Source: Lachnospiraceae bacterium
GTDB taxonomy: Bacteria > Bacillota > Clostridia > Lachnospirales > Lachnospiraceae
NCBI GenBank assembly: GCA_016280395.1
Contig: JAEEGQ010000022.1
Span: 93,128 to 157,127, forward strand
Reading direction: 5' to 3'
Length of the DNA: 64,000 nt
Shown here: positions 18,945-27,271 of the stretch, one piece after another
Layout: each line of letters starts with the position of its first letter
How positions within the stretch are numbered: position 1 is the first letter of the stretch
Translations under genes and position numbers: made by a program
The notes under the pieces: generated by a model
Database searches by the model: none
The model's input: only the letters and a program-made list of their open reading frames with translations
What the model was told of the DNA's origin: nothing

Positions 18945-19715
18945 ATGGAGAGAAAAAATGTACAGTATCACATCCAGTGCGCAGAGGGAGAGGTAGGAAA
19001 GTACGTCATCATCCCAGGTGATCCCGGCCGCTGTGAGAAGATCGCAAAGTATTTTGACAACCCTGTGCTTGTGGCACAGAACCGCGAATATACCACGTAT
19101 ACGGGCACACTTCTCGGGGAGAAGGTAAGCGTATGTTCTACCGGTATCGGCGGTCCTTCGGCTTCTATCGCCGTTGAGGAGCTTACGGCTCTCGGAGCGG
19201 ACACCTTTGTGCGCGTCGGGACCTGCGGCGGTATAAACATGAAGGTGCTTGCGGACGACTGTGTTATCGCAAGCGGTGCGGTAAGAATGGAAGGAACAAG
19301 CCGCGAATATGCGCCGATAGAATTTCCTGCTGTTGCGGATTATGAGGTCCTGACAGCACTTGTTGAAGGCGCAAAGAGGCTTGGCTTAAGGTGGCACGCA
19401 GGTGTCGTACAGTGCAAGGATTCGTTCTACGGACAGCATTCGCCTTCACGCATGCCTGTTTCCTATGAGCTCCTTAACAAATGGGAAGCATGGAAGCGCC
19501 TCGGCGTGCTCGGCAGCGAGATGGAATCTGCAGCGGTATTTACCGTGGCTGCAGCTCTCGGAGTCCGCGCAGGTTCCGTATTCCATGTTGTATGGAACCA
19601 GGAGCGCAAGGCAGCGGGCTTCCATGAACCGGATGCATTTGATACCGAGAAGGCAATAAGGATCGGTATTGAAGCCGTAAAGATACTTATCGAAAGAGAC
19701 AGGGTGGCTAAATAA
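18945..19715 (+). CDS. udp: Uridine phosphorylase (nucleoside phosphorylase I family)
   Basis: A 256-residue enzyme of the PNP/UDP family that cleaves uridine with phosphate to uracil and ribose-1-phosphate. Motifs seen are GDPGR at 25-29 (phosphate binding), the GTCGG turn, [12 protein letters not shown] in the base-binding region, and [10 protein letters not shown] (ribose and phosphate contacts). The frame extends upstream to 18864, overlapping the permease, but ATG 18945 has GGAAAGGG about 8 bases upstream and gives the family length. It is the last gene of the long co-directional run and is followed by a hairpin without a T-tract. Confidence 0.9.
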   Translation: MERKNVQYHIQCAEGEVGKYVIIPGDPGRCEKIAKYFDNPVLVAQNREYTTYTGTLLGEKVSVCSTGIGGPSASIAVEELTALGADTFVRVGTCGGINMKVLADDCVIASGAVRMEGTSREYAPIEFPAVADYEVLTALVEGAKRLGLRWHAGVVQCKDSFYGQHSPSRMPVSYELLNKWEAWKRLGVLGSEMESAAVFTVAAALGVRAGSVFHVVWNQERKAAGFHEPDAFDTEKAIRIGIEAVKILIERDRVAK

Positions 19716-19716
19716 G

Positions 19717-19761
19717 ATAATACATGACAGCGGGTGTTTCGTCCGTTGTCATATGTATTAT
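19717..19761 (+). promoter_or_regulatory. Long inverted repeat upstream of the pullulanase gene
   Basis: ATAATACAT, GACA and CGG on the left pair with CCG, TGTC, AT-bulge and ATGTATTAT on the right around the loop GTGTTTCGT, giving about 16 paired bases. No T-run follows, so it is not a standard terminator. It could be a 5'-UTR hairpin or an operator. Confidence 0.4.
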
Positions 19762-19810
19762 AGAGGAGAAACGCGGATGATCCGCAAACAATGAATAAAG
19801 AGGAGAAGAG

Positions 19811-22489
19811 ATGAAGAAAACAGTAAAAAATGTATTGGCTTTTCTGCTGGTGCTCGCAATGATCCTGCCGGGATATTTCGGACCGGTCATGAAAGCGAAG
19901 GCAAGCGAGGGTGTCACCCTTAAGCTGCACTACCACAGGACAGACGGCAATTACGAAGGCTGGGACGTCTGGCTCTGGGAGGAAGGCAAGGACGGCGCAG
20001 GTTACGCATTTGCCGATGAAAACGGTGAAAAGGTCGCAACAAAAGTGATAACGAGCGGTGCTTCAAGCATCGGGTTTATTGTGAGAACCGCAAGCTGGGA
20101 TAAGGATATCGCCAAGGACCAGTTCATCGACATCGCGGAAATGGCTTCCGGTACGGTACACATTTATGTCGAATCTGGAGTTGAAGGCTACACAAAGACC
20201 TACGGAGATGATGCAGTGAGAGGCATAAAGATCAAAAGTGCAAAATATAACGGGAATGACGCTATAGACATCATCATGACGGCGCCTATCGACGGCGATC
20301 ACAATACGGTATTTTCCGTAAAAGGTCCCAAGGGCGAAGTATCGATCAAGTCTGTTAATGCCATGGGCGCAAACTACAGGATCAATTTGGATGCGCCCCT
20401 TAAGGATACTTCAAAATACACGGTATATTATGACGGTTCGCCGTGCTCTGTAACGATGCCGAACATCTTCTCAACAGAGAAGTTTGAGAATGAGTTTACA
20501 TATACGGGCAGCGATCTCGGGGCTGTATGGACCGCAGACAAGACAACCTTCAGGGTATGGTCGCCTGTTGCGGAGACTCTTAAGGTAAATCTCTACAAGA
20601 GCGGGACCGAAGGCACAGCTGACCTTATCGAGTCGATCGATATGAAACAGGATGTGAACGGTACCTGGGTAGCCGAAAAGAACGGCAACCAGAACGGTGT
20701 TTATTACACCTACAGCGTTACTGTGGACGGCGTTACGAGCGAGACCATCGATCCTTACGCAAGGACTGCGGGCGTTAACGGCAAGCGAGGCATGATCATC
20801 GATCTTAAATCCACAGATCCCTCGGGCTGGGATGCCGACAAGAACCCGAACGCAGGGAAGAGCTATACCGATGCGATAATCTATGAGGCTCACATCCGCG
20901 ATATTACGGTCGGAAAAGAAGCAAATATCTCAAAACCCGGTACTTTCCTCGGTGTTGCGGAGCTTGGAACAAAGACGAGCAGCGGCATCGCAACAGGGCT
21001 TGACCATATCAAAGAGCTTGGCATCACGCACCTGCACATCCTTCCGATGTACGATTTCGGCTCGGTTGACGAGTCAAAGGGCGGTTATAACTGGGGCTAC
21101 GATCCCGTTAACTACAACATTCCGGAAGGCTCCTATTCGACGGATCCTTACAACGGGAACGTGCGTGTGAGCGAGCTCAAGCAGATGGTTAAAACACTGC
21201 ACGAGAACGGGATAAGCGTTGTTATGGACGTTGTTTACAACCATGTTTACAGCGCTGCGGAATTCAGCGTTAACAAGCTTGTTCCCGGCTATTTCTCAAG
21301 GATAATGGAGAACGGCGCGTATTCGAACGGTTCCGGCTGCGGCAACGATACGGCAACGGAACGCTCCATGGTAAGAAAATACGTTGTTGATTCGGTTAAC
21401 TACTGGGCAGATGAGTATCATATCGACGGTTTCCGTTTTGACCTTGTGGGTCTTATGGATGTCGATACCATCAATGAGATAGTGGAGACCGTACACAAGA
21501 AACACCCGGATGTCCTGTTCTACGGCGAAGGCTGGTCGCTTACAACCATGGTCACAAAGGATGATGTGAAGCTTGCAACACAGCCTAATTCCCAGTTGAC
21601 TCCCGGTTTCGCATATTTTAACGACACCTTCAGGGATGCGGTAAAAGGCGGCGTGTTCAACGCTTCCGAAAAAGGCTTTGTATCGGGTGCGAGCGGTAAG
21701 GAATTCACGATCTTCAGAGGCTTTACGGGAAGATGTTCCTGGTGCAAAACACCTTTACAGAGCGTGAACTATGCATCATGTCACGATAACAATACTTTGT
21801 ATGACAGGCTTGCTCTCTCTGCCGACAAGGGTTCAGACCTTGCCGCAATGAACAGGCTTGCCGCAGCAATAACGCTTACTTCCGACGGTATCCCCTTCAT
21901 GATGTCCGGAGAGGAAATGCTGCGTTCAAAGAAAAATGCCGACGGTACTTTCAACGAGAACAGCTATAATGCCGGCGATGCGGTAAATGCGCTTGATTAT
22001 TCCAGCCTTTCAGACGATACCGTCAAGACCGTAAACGATTATTACAAGGGATTGATCGAGTTCAGAAAGGCACACCCCGCTTTCAGAGCGACGGATGTTG
22101 CAGTGATCGACAAGGCAGTCAAGAGGATCGAAGGCATCGGCAAGAATATTGTCGGTATAGCGATCGATGGAACACAGATCACAGGAGAGACCGCAAGTTC
22201 TATATTTGTTGTGTTCAATGCCGATACAGCAGATGCAAATGTTGAGCTCCCCGAAGGCAAATGGGGTATTTACGTTAACGACACAAAAGCCGGAACAAAA
22301 CGTCTTAAGACGGTTTCGGGAAAGGTGAACGTTAAAGGTATTTCGGCAATGGTCCTTGTAAAAGAAGGAGAGGGAAGCGTTGTCAATCCATGGCTCATAG
22401 CCGGGATCGCAGGAGCGGGTGTTGTGCTTGCCGCAGCGCTTTTTGTGATACTTTTCGGGAGAAAAAAGAATCCGAAGAAAGAGAAATAA
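19811..22489 (+). CDS. pulA: Surface-anchored type I pullulanase (GH13_14)
   Basis: An 892-residue exported enzyme that hydrolyses alpha-1,6 branches of pullulan and starch. A signal peptide (about 1-31) is followed by a CBM41-like module (33-140, VTLKLHYHRTDGNYEGWDVW), further beta-sandwich regions including a CBM48-like one (about 225-310), and a GH13 barrel. The YNWGYDP motif typical of pullulanase is at 426-432. Catalytic residues are the nucleophile Asp544 (DGFRFD), acid/base Glu573 (YGEGW) and stabiliser Asp659 (CHDNNTL). A C-terminal transmembrane helix (about 862-883) ends in RKKNPKKEK, so the enzyme is probably retained on the cell surface. AGAGGAGA precedes the ATG. A strong terminator follows 14 bases after the stop. 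Confidence 0.93.
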   Translation: MKKTVKNVLAFLLVLAMILPGYFGPVMKAKASEGVTLKLHYHRTDGNYEGWDVWLWEEGKDGAGYAFADENGEKVATKVITSGASSIGFIVRTASWDKDIAKDQFIDIAEMASGTVHIYVESGVEGYTKTYGDDAVRGIKIKSAKYNGNDAIDIIMTAPIDGDHNTVFSVKGPKGEVSIKSVNAMGANYRINLDAPLKDTSKYTVYYDGSPCSVTMPNIFSTEKFENEFTYTGSDLGAVWTADKTTFRVWSPVAETLKVNLYKSGTEGTADLIESIDMKQDVNGTWVAEKNGNQNGVYYTYSVTVDGVTSETIDPYARTAGVNGKRGMIIDLKSTDPSGWDADKNPNAGKSYTDAIIYEAHIRDITVGKEANISKPGTFLGVAELGTKTSSGIATGLDHIKELGITHLHILPMYDFGSVDESKGGYNWGYDPVNYNIPEGSYSTDPYNGNVRVSELKQMVKTLHENGISVVMDVVYNHVYSAAEFSVNKLVPGYFSRIMENGAYSNGSGCGNDTATERSMVRKYVVDSVNYWADEYHIDGFRFDLVGLMDVDTINEIVETVHKKHPDVLFYGEGWSLTTMVTKDDVKLATQPNSQLTPGFAYFNDTFRDAVKGGVFNASEKGFVSGASGKEFTIFRGFTGRCSWCKTPLQSVNYASCHDNNTLYDRLALSADKGSDLAAMNRLAAAITLTSDGIPFMMSGEEMLRSKKNADGTFNENSYNAGDAVNALDYSSLSDDTVKTVNDYYKGLIEFRKAHPAFRATDVAVIDKAVKRIEGIGKNIVGIAIDGTQITGETASSIFVVFNADTADANVELPEGKWGIYVNDTKAGTKRLKTVSGKVNVKGISAMVLVKEGEGSVVNPWLIAGIAGAGVVLAAALFVILFGRKKNPKKEK

Positions 22490-22503
22490 GCATAAATAAG
22501 CAT

Positions 22504-22537
22504 AAAAATCCCGCAGTTTGAAAGCTGCGGGATTTTT
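22504..22537 (+). terminator. Rho-independent terminator of pulA
   Basis: The perfect stem AAAAATCCCGCAG/CTGCGGGATTTTT has a loop of TTTGAAAG and ends in TTTTTG. Confidence 0.85.
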
Positions 22538-22611
22538 GTGTGATAAGCGAATACCCTTGACGCAAGCTTGCTTGCATGTCAAGGGCAGAGCGAACGGTCA
22601 TCGGGCGGACT

Positions 22612-22648
22612 AAAAAAAGTTCCGGGAAACGGAGGGTTTCCCGGAACT
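22612..22648 (-). terminator. Rho-independent terminator of the minus-strand gene at 22657
   Basis: A 13-bp perfect stem (22618-22630 with 22636-22648), read on the minus strand, is followed by a T7 run. It lies 9 bases beyond that gene's stop codon. Confidence 0.85.
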
Positions 22649-22656
22649 ATTTATTT

Positions 22657-23220
22657 TCAGTCTTCTATCATCCTGTCTATAAGCGCGTCTTCGCCGGGAA
22701 GGAACAGCGCTGCGATAACTGCGCCCGTTGCCGGATAATTTACGGATGCGAACCTTGAACATACGGAAAGATAGGTTTCTTTTGAGTATTTAGCATTTAA
22801 GAGCTTTGCTACGGAATCAAAGTTGCGGGGAGTAACGGCGCGACCCCAGGATGAAGCATTCCCTGCCAGATATCTGACTTTTGAAACACAATCGGGAGTT
22901 ATCGCATATTCCATACCCGAGGGAACTTTGCAAACGATCTCGACAGTATCGTTTTCGGTTATGTTCATCAGCAACCTGCTGCCTTCGGGATCGTTGACAT
23001 TTTCATTGCCCGGAAGGATCAATACAGAGGAACCGGTGCCTTCGCTGGCTTCGTAGATCTCGTTGAAATTGAAGCCCTGAGATTCATCCGACTGAAGGAA
23101 AGAGATCAGTTTATCTATGCTGTCCTGATCCATTATGGAGCTGCTGACCTTTTTTTCCGTCAGGAAATTAAGGAGAGCATCGATTTCGGCCTGTGAAAGA
23201 AGAACTTTGCTTTTATCCAT
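22657..23220 (-). CDS. Unknown 187-residue protein with a FliM-like N-terminal peptide
   Basis: A cytoplasmic protein with no signal peptide or membrane helix. Residues 8-17 read LSQAEIDALL, the segment that in FliM and FliY/FliN proteins forms the CheY-binding N-terminus. A weaker second copy may lie at about 31-43 (DQDSIDKLISFLQ). No FliM core or C-ring SpoA domain follows. The rest (about 60-187) has short beta strands and helices and ends ALIDRMIED, with no recognised motif. The ribosome site GGGAGG lies upstream of its ATG at 23220. A predicted promoter (TTGACT-17-TATGAT) drives it as a single gene. No motility genes are present in the window. Confidence 0.65.
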   Translation of the reverse strand: MDKSKVLLSQAEIDALLNFLTEKKVSSSIMDQDSIDKLISFLQSDESQGFNFNEIYEASEGTGSSVLILPGNENVNDPEGSRLLMNITENDTVEIVCKVPSGMEYAITPDCVSKVRYLAGNASSWGRAVTPRNFDSVAKLLNAKYSKETYLSVCSRFASVNYPATGAVIAALFLPGEDALIDRMIED

Positions 23221-23277
23221 GAAAAACCTCCCGATGTTTTTTGGACCGCCTTACGCGAAGCAGATCCTTACCTTGAC

Positions 23278-23306
23278 ATCATAGCATAAATGCGGCAAAC
23301 AGTCAA
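23278..23306 (-). promoter_or_regulatory. Predicted promoter of the 22657-23220 gene
   Basis: On the minus strand, TTGACT (23306-23301) and TATGAT (23283-23278) are 17 bp apart. The -35 overlaps the end of the tRNA-Trp terminator. Confidence 0.5.
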
Positions 23307-23340
23307 ACAAAAAAGGCTGTAAGATGAACTTACAGCCTTT
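23307..23340 (-). terminator. Terminator downstream of tRNA-Trp
   Basis: The 12-bp perfect stem AAAGGCTGTAAG/CTTACAGCCTTT with a 5-base loop is followed on the minus strand by a T-run. It lies 1 base after the tRNA 3' end. Confidence 0.8.
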
Positions 23341-23341
23341 A

Positions 23342-23412
23342 CAGGGGATGAGAGAATCGAACTCCCGCTAAGAGTTTTGGAGACTCCTGTCATGCCATTT
23401 GACCAATCCCCT
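23342..23412 (-). tRNA. tRNA-Trp (anticodon CCA)
   Basis: On the minus strand, acceptor AGGGGAT pairs with ATCCCCT, and the discriminator is G. The anticodon stem GGAGT/ACTCT holds the loop CTCCAAA, giving anticodon CCA. The T-arm reads GGAGTTCGATTCTCT. The 3' CCA is not encoded. A perfect 8-bp hairpin (ACGGTAAC/GTTACCGT, 23415-23434) sits just upstream of the 5' end in the precursor. Confidence 0.9.
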
Positions 23413-23455
23413 AGACGGTAACAGAAGTTACCGTTGGAATGACTTCCGAAAAATG

Positions 23456-23484
23456 ATATTACTATAAATGCGCACACTTGTCAA
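23456..23484 (-). promoter_or_regulatory. Predicted promoter of tRNA-Trp
   Basis: On the minus strand, a consensus TTGACA (23484-23479) and TAATAT (23461-23456) are separated by 17 bp, about 44 bases upstream of the tRNA. Confidence 0.6.
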
Positions 23485-23573
23485 GAAAAAAATGATTTGA
23501 AGAAATAAGCTTGAAGAAATAAGAAATAAGGCGCATTAACGGTTGCGGTAAATCCCCAAATTCTATTTTTTTG

Positions 23574-23602
23574 TTGCATTCCGTTCTCTTAGCGGTTATA
23601 CT
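23574..23602 (+). promoter_or_regulatory. Predicted promoter of tgt-yajC
   Basis: TTGCAT at 23574-23579 and TATACT at 23597-23602 are 17 bp apart, 28 bases upstream of the tgt start. Confidence 0.5.
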
Positions 23603-23630
23603 TATTTTATTGACTTGAAAGGGAGCAGAT

Positions 23631-24770
23631 ATGGCGAAATACACCTTGCTTAAAACAGAGGGGCGCGCAAAACGCGCACAGTTTGAAACTGTGCACGGAA
23701 CTGTCCAGACACCGGTATTTATGAATGTCGGGACCTGCGCCGCGATCAAAGGCGCCGTATCAACGCTCGATCTTTCGGGGATAGGAACACAGATAGAGCT
23801 TTCAAACACATATCATCTGCATGTCAGACCGGGCGATGAGATCGTGAAGAAGATGGGCGGCATCCGGAAGTTCATGAACTGGGATAAGCCCGTACTTACA
23901 GATTCCGGCGGTTTTCAGGTCTTTTCGCTTGCGGGGCTTCGCAAGATAAAAGAAGAGGGCGTGACCTTCCATTCACATGTGGACGGCCGTGTGATCTTCA
24001 TGGGACCGGAAGAAAGCATGCGGATACAGTCAAATCTCGCATCGACCATAGCGATGGCCTTCGATGAATGTCCCCCGAGCCTTGCGGAACGCAGCTATAT
24101 CGAGAACTCCGTGGCAAGGACGACAAGATGGCTTGAGAGATGCAAAAAAGAGATGGCGCGCCTGAATTCGCTTGAAGATACCATCAACCGGCAGCAGCTC
24201 CTGTTTGGTATCAACCAGGGCGGAACCCTTACCGACGTCCGTATCGAACATGCAAAGCGCATAACGGAAATGGAACTTGACGGGTATGCCGTCGGCGGGC
24301 TTGCAGTAGGCGAAACGCATGAGGAAATGTACCGCGTGCTCGACGAAGTTGTGCCGTATCTGCCCGCAGACAAGCCTGTTTATCTGATGGGAGTGGGGAC
24401 TCCTGCCAATATCTTAGAGGCTGTTGAGCGCGGCGTGGATTTCTTTGACTGCGTGTATCCCACAAGGAACGGCAGACATGGGCATGCCTACACGAACCAC
24501 GGCAAGATCAACCTTCTTAACGCAAAGTACGAGACAGATGACAGACCGATAGAAGAGGGCTGCGGATGTCCTGCCTGCAGGAATCACAGCAGGGCATACA
24601 TACGGCATCTGCTGAAGGCCGGTGAAATGCTCGGGATGCGCCTTATGGTGCTTCATAATCTGTATTTCTATAACACAATGATGACTGAAATACGCGATGC
24701 GATTGACAATGGGTGTTTCGCGTCATACAAAAAAACTAAATTAGAGGGCTTAGAAGCAAAGGAGAATTGA
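23631..24770 (+). CDS. tgt: Queuine/preQ1 tRNA-ribosyltransferase
   Basis: A 379-residue Tgt that exchanges guanine 34 for preQ1 in tRNAs with GUN anticodons. The catalytic region DSGGFQVFSL has general acid/base Asp91. The nucleophile is Asp273, before the CVYPTRNGRHGHA motif. The zinc site is CGCPACRN plus a downstream His. The length is usual for the family. The start follows AAAGGGAG. It is adjacent to yajC (1-base gap), the common tgt-yajC order, but secDF does not follow here. Confidence 0.97.
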   Translation: MAKYTLLKTEGRAKRAQFETVHGTVQTPVFMNVGTCAAIKGAVSTLDLSGIGTQIELSNTYHLHVRPGDEIVKKMGGIRKFMNWDKPVLTDSGGFQVFSLAGLRKIKEEGVTFHSHVDGRVIFMGPEESMRIQSNLASTIAMAFDECPPSLAERSYIENSVARTTRWLERCKKEMARLNSLEDTINRQQLLFGINQGGTLTDVRIEHAKRITEMELDGYAVGGLAVGETHEEMYRVLDEVVPYLPADKPVYLMGVGTPANILEAVERGVDFFDCVYPTRNGRHGHAYTNHGKINLLNAKYETDDRPIEEGCGCPACRNHSRAYIRHLLKAGEMLGMRLMVLHNLYFYNTMMTEIRDAIDNGCFASYKKTKLEGLEAKEN

Positions 24771-24771
24771 T

Positions 24772-25134
24772 ATGTTTAATGTGATTTTGGATGGTAACGC
24801 ACAGGGACAGAACGCGGGACCGCAGTCGATCATCATGCTTGTTGTGTGGATCGTTGTACTTGTTGCAATGTTCTATTTCATGCTGATCCGTCCCCAGAGA
24901 AAGCAGCAGAAGCAGATGGATGCGCTTGTTTCTTCACTTGAGGTTGGCGACAGCGTGCTTACGACAAGCGGTTTCTACGGCATCATCATCGATGTCATGG
25001 AGGATGTTATAATCGTTGAATTCGGCAACAACAAGAACTGCCGTATCCCCATGAAAAAGACCGCGGTCGTTGAGGTTGAAAAGGCAAATGGCGGCGCCGC
25101 AAAGGACACAAAGGATTCTAAGGAGAGTAAATGA
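24772..25134 (+). CDS. yajC: Preprotein translocase subunit YajC
   Basis: A 120-residue protein with one N-terminal transmembrane helix (about 21-42, IIMLVVWIVVLVAMFYFMLI) followed by the YajC signature RPQRKQQKQ, the LEVGDSVLTTSGFYGII strand-turn and a hydrophilic tail. It is an accessory protein of the Sec-YidC holotranslocon. Here it is the last gene of the tgt operon, closed by a terminator 25 bases later. Confidence 0.95.
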   Translation: MFNVILDGNAQGQNAGPQSIIMLVVWIVVLVAMFYFMLIRPQRKQQKQMDALVSSLEVGDSVLTTSGFYGIIIDVMEDVIIVEFGNNKNCRIPMKKTAVVEVEKANGGAAKDTKDSKESK

Positions 25135-25159
25135 TCTCTGCTTTTGAACATGAAACTGA

Positions 25160-25186
25160 CGAGCAGGTTTTGCCTGCTCGTTTTTT
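25160..25186 (+). terminator. Terminator of tgt-yajC
   Basis: The stem CGAGCAGG/CCTGCTCG with loop TTTTG is followed by TTTTTT. Confidence 0.85.
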
Positions 25187-25271
25187 GAAAACACAGGCAG
25201 GAACATCGCTTTAGAAAACGCAGGCATGAGCCGCTTTAAGACAAATGCCGGCAATACACGAAAGGAACGAT

Positions 25272-27110
25272 ATGGCTTTTCTTCCCGTTTCAATTGAAGA
25301 TATGAAGGAGCGCGGCTGGGACAGGTGCGATTTCGTGTTTGTCATCGGAGACGCGTATGTTGACCATTCTTCCTATGGGCCGGCCATCATAAGCCGCGTG
25401 CTCGAATCAAGAGGGTACAGGGTCGGGATCATCGCACAGCCCGATTTTAAGACCGAAGAGTCGATAAAGATCCTTGGGGAACCAAGGCTCGGATTTCTTG
25501 TGTGCGCCGGGAATATGGACAGTATGGTAAACCATTATACCGTCGCAAAAAAGAAGCGGAACAGGGATTTTTATTCGCCGGGCGGAAAGACAGGGCTTCG
25601 CCCCGACAGGGCAACCATCTGCTACGGGAACATGATACGGCGGGCCTTCCCAAAGATACCTGTCATAATAGGCGGGATAGAGGCGTCGCTTCGGCGCATG
25701 GGCCATTACGACTACTGGAGCGACAAGATACGTCGCTCGATCCTTATCGAATCCGCCGCGGATATCATCTCGTACGGGATGGGGGAACGCTCGATAGCCG
25801 AGATAGCGGACGCGCTTGATTCGGGAATAGATGTGAAGGACATCACCTTTATCAGGGGGACGGTATATAAAACGAAAAGCCCGGAAGGACTTGACAATCC
25901 TGTTTTCCTGCCGTCTTTCGAGGAGATACTCGGCGATAAGAGAAAGTATGCCGAAAGCTTCTATACGCAGTATTGCAACACCGATCCGTTTACAGGCCGC
26001 GTGCTTGTGGAGAAATACGGAGCAAAGGAATATGTTGTCCAGAACCCGCCGCAGCCCCCGCTTTCCGTAAAGGAGATGGACGAGGTATACGCACTTCCGT
26101 ATATGAGGGCCGCACACCCTATGTACGACAAAGACGGCGGCGTTCCCGGGTTTTATGAGATGAAGTTCAGCCTGACATCTAACCGCGGGTGTTTCGGAGG
26201 GTGCAATTTCTGCGCGCTTACCTTCCATCAGGGCAGGATAGTGCAGGTGAGGAGCCATGAGTCGCTGCTTGAGGAAGCGGCCGTTTTTACGAAGGATAAG
26301 GACTTTAAGGGATATATCAATGATGTCGGCGGTCCGACTGCGGATTTCCGCCACCCTTCCTGTGAAAAGCAGATGACAAAAGGAACCTGTAAGAACAGAC
26401 AGTGCCTGACGCCAAAGCCCTGTCCGAACCTTAAGGCGGACCATTCGGACTATATCGAGCTTCTGCGGAAGCTGCGCAGGGTTCCGGGGGTAAAGAAGGT
26501 GTTCATACGCTCCGGCATCCGCTTTGACTATGTGCTTGCGGATAAGGACAGTACGTTCCTTAACGAGCTTGTGAAGAACCATGTCAGCGGGCAGTTAAGG
26601 GTAGCGCCGGAGCATATCTGCAACAGCGTGCTCGAACTGATGGGAAAGCCCGAAAACGCGGTGTACGAGCGCTTTATAGCCAAATATGACGGCCTTAACA
26701 AAAAGCTTGGGTTAAAGCAGTTTGCGGTTCCGTATCTTATGTCTTCGCACCCGGGTTCGACAATGCAGGATGCGGTAAAGCTTGCAGAGTACCTGAACAA
26801 ACATAAGCTTAGCCCCGAACAGGTACAGGATTTTTATCCGACGCCGTCGACAATGTCAACATGCATGTATTATACCGGAATAAACCCTGCAACAGGGAAA
26901 GAAGTGTTTGTAGAACGCGATCCGAAACGCAAGGAGATGCAGCGGGCCCTAATACAGTTCAGGGATCCGAAGAACCGCGCGCTTGTCGAACAGGCCTTAA
27001 AGATCGCCGGCAGGGAAGACCTTATCGGATACGGACCAGAATGCCTTATCAGACCTGCCGGGAAGAGCGGGGATGTGCAAAGACAACGAAATAAAAAGCA
27101 TAAAAAGTAA
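25272..27110 (+). CDS. YgiQ-family radical SAM protein
   Basis: A 612-residue protein. The N-terminal part (1-290) has the YgiQ features FVIGDAYVDHSSYGP and GGIEASLRRMGHYDYWSD. The radical SAM cluster CFGGCNFC uses Cys307, 311 and 314. The C-terminal part contains APEH and SSHPGST segments and QDFYPTPSTMSTCMYYTG. The reaction of YgiQ proteins is not well established. The frame extends to 25245, but ATG 25272 has AAAGGA at 25261-25266 with 5-base spacing and gives the family N-terminus. It stands alone between the yajC terminator and the pectin operon promoter. Confidence 0.9.
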   Translation: MAFLPVSIEDMKERGWDRCDFVFVIGDAYVDHSSYGPAIISRVLESRGYRVGIIAQPDFKTEESIKILGEPRLGFLVCAGNMDSMVNHYTVAKKKRNRDFYSPGGKTGLRPDRATICYGNMIRRAFPKIPVIIGGIEASLRRMGHYDYWSDKIRRSILIESAADIISYGMGERSIAEIADALDSGIDVKDITFIRGTVYKTKSPEGLDNPVFLPSFEEILGDKRKYAESFYTQYCNTDPFTGRVLVEKYGAKEYVVQNPPQPPLSVKEMDEVYALPYMRAAHPMYDKDGGVPGFYEMKFSLTSNRGCFGGCNFCALTFHQGRIVQVRSHESLLEEAAVFTKDKDFKGYINDVGGPTADFRHPSCEKQMTKGTCKNRQCLTPKPCPNLKADHSDYIELLRKLRRVPGVKKVFIRSGIRFDYVLADKDSTFLNELVKNHVSGQLRVAPEHICNSVLELMGKPENAVYERFIAKYDGLNKKLGLKQFAVPYLMSSHPGSTMQDAVKLAEYLNKHKLSPEQVQDFYPTPSTMSTCMYYTGINPATGKEVFVERDPKRKEMQRALIQFRDPKNRALVEQALKIAGREDLIGYGPECLIRPAGKSGDVQRQRNKKHKK

Positions 27111-27171
27111 GAGGTATGGGATCGATCAGGAGTCAGCCTGTTCGATAATTCCCGGAGCGGTTTTGTTTTTA

Positions 27172-27185
27172 TGAAAACGCTTACA
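27172..27185 (+). promoter_or_regulatory. cre-type operator (CcpA or LacI-family site)
   Basis: TGAAAACGCTTACA matches the Gram-positive cre consensus TGWAANCGNTNWCA at every defined position. It lies 6 bases upstream of the -35 of the kdgK promoter. A LacI-family KdgR-type regulator would recognise a similar sequence, so the cognate protein is uncertain. Confidence 0.6.
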
Positions 27186-27191
27186 TTTCAG

Positions 27192-27220
27192 TTGATATTT
27201 TTCCGGTTTCGTTGTATAGT
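27192..27220 (+). promoter_or_regulatory. Predicted promoter of kdgK-kduI
   Basis: TTGATA at 27192-27197 and TATAGT at 27215-27220 are 17 bp apart, directly downstream of the cre-type site. Confidence 0.65.
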
Positions 27221-27271
27221 ATTAATTAAGCTGTTTCGCATTAAACATGCTCAAAATTGGAGGATAAGTTT

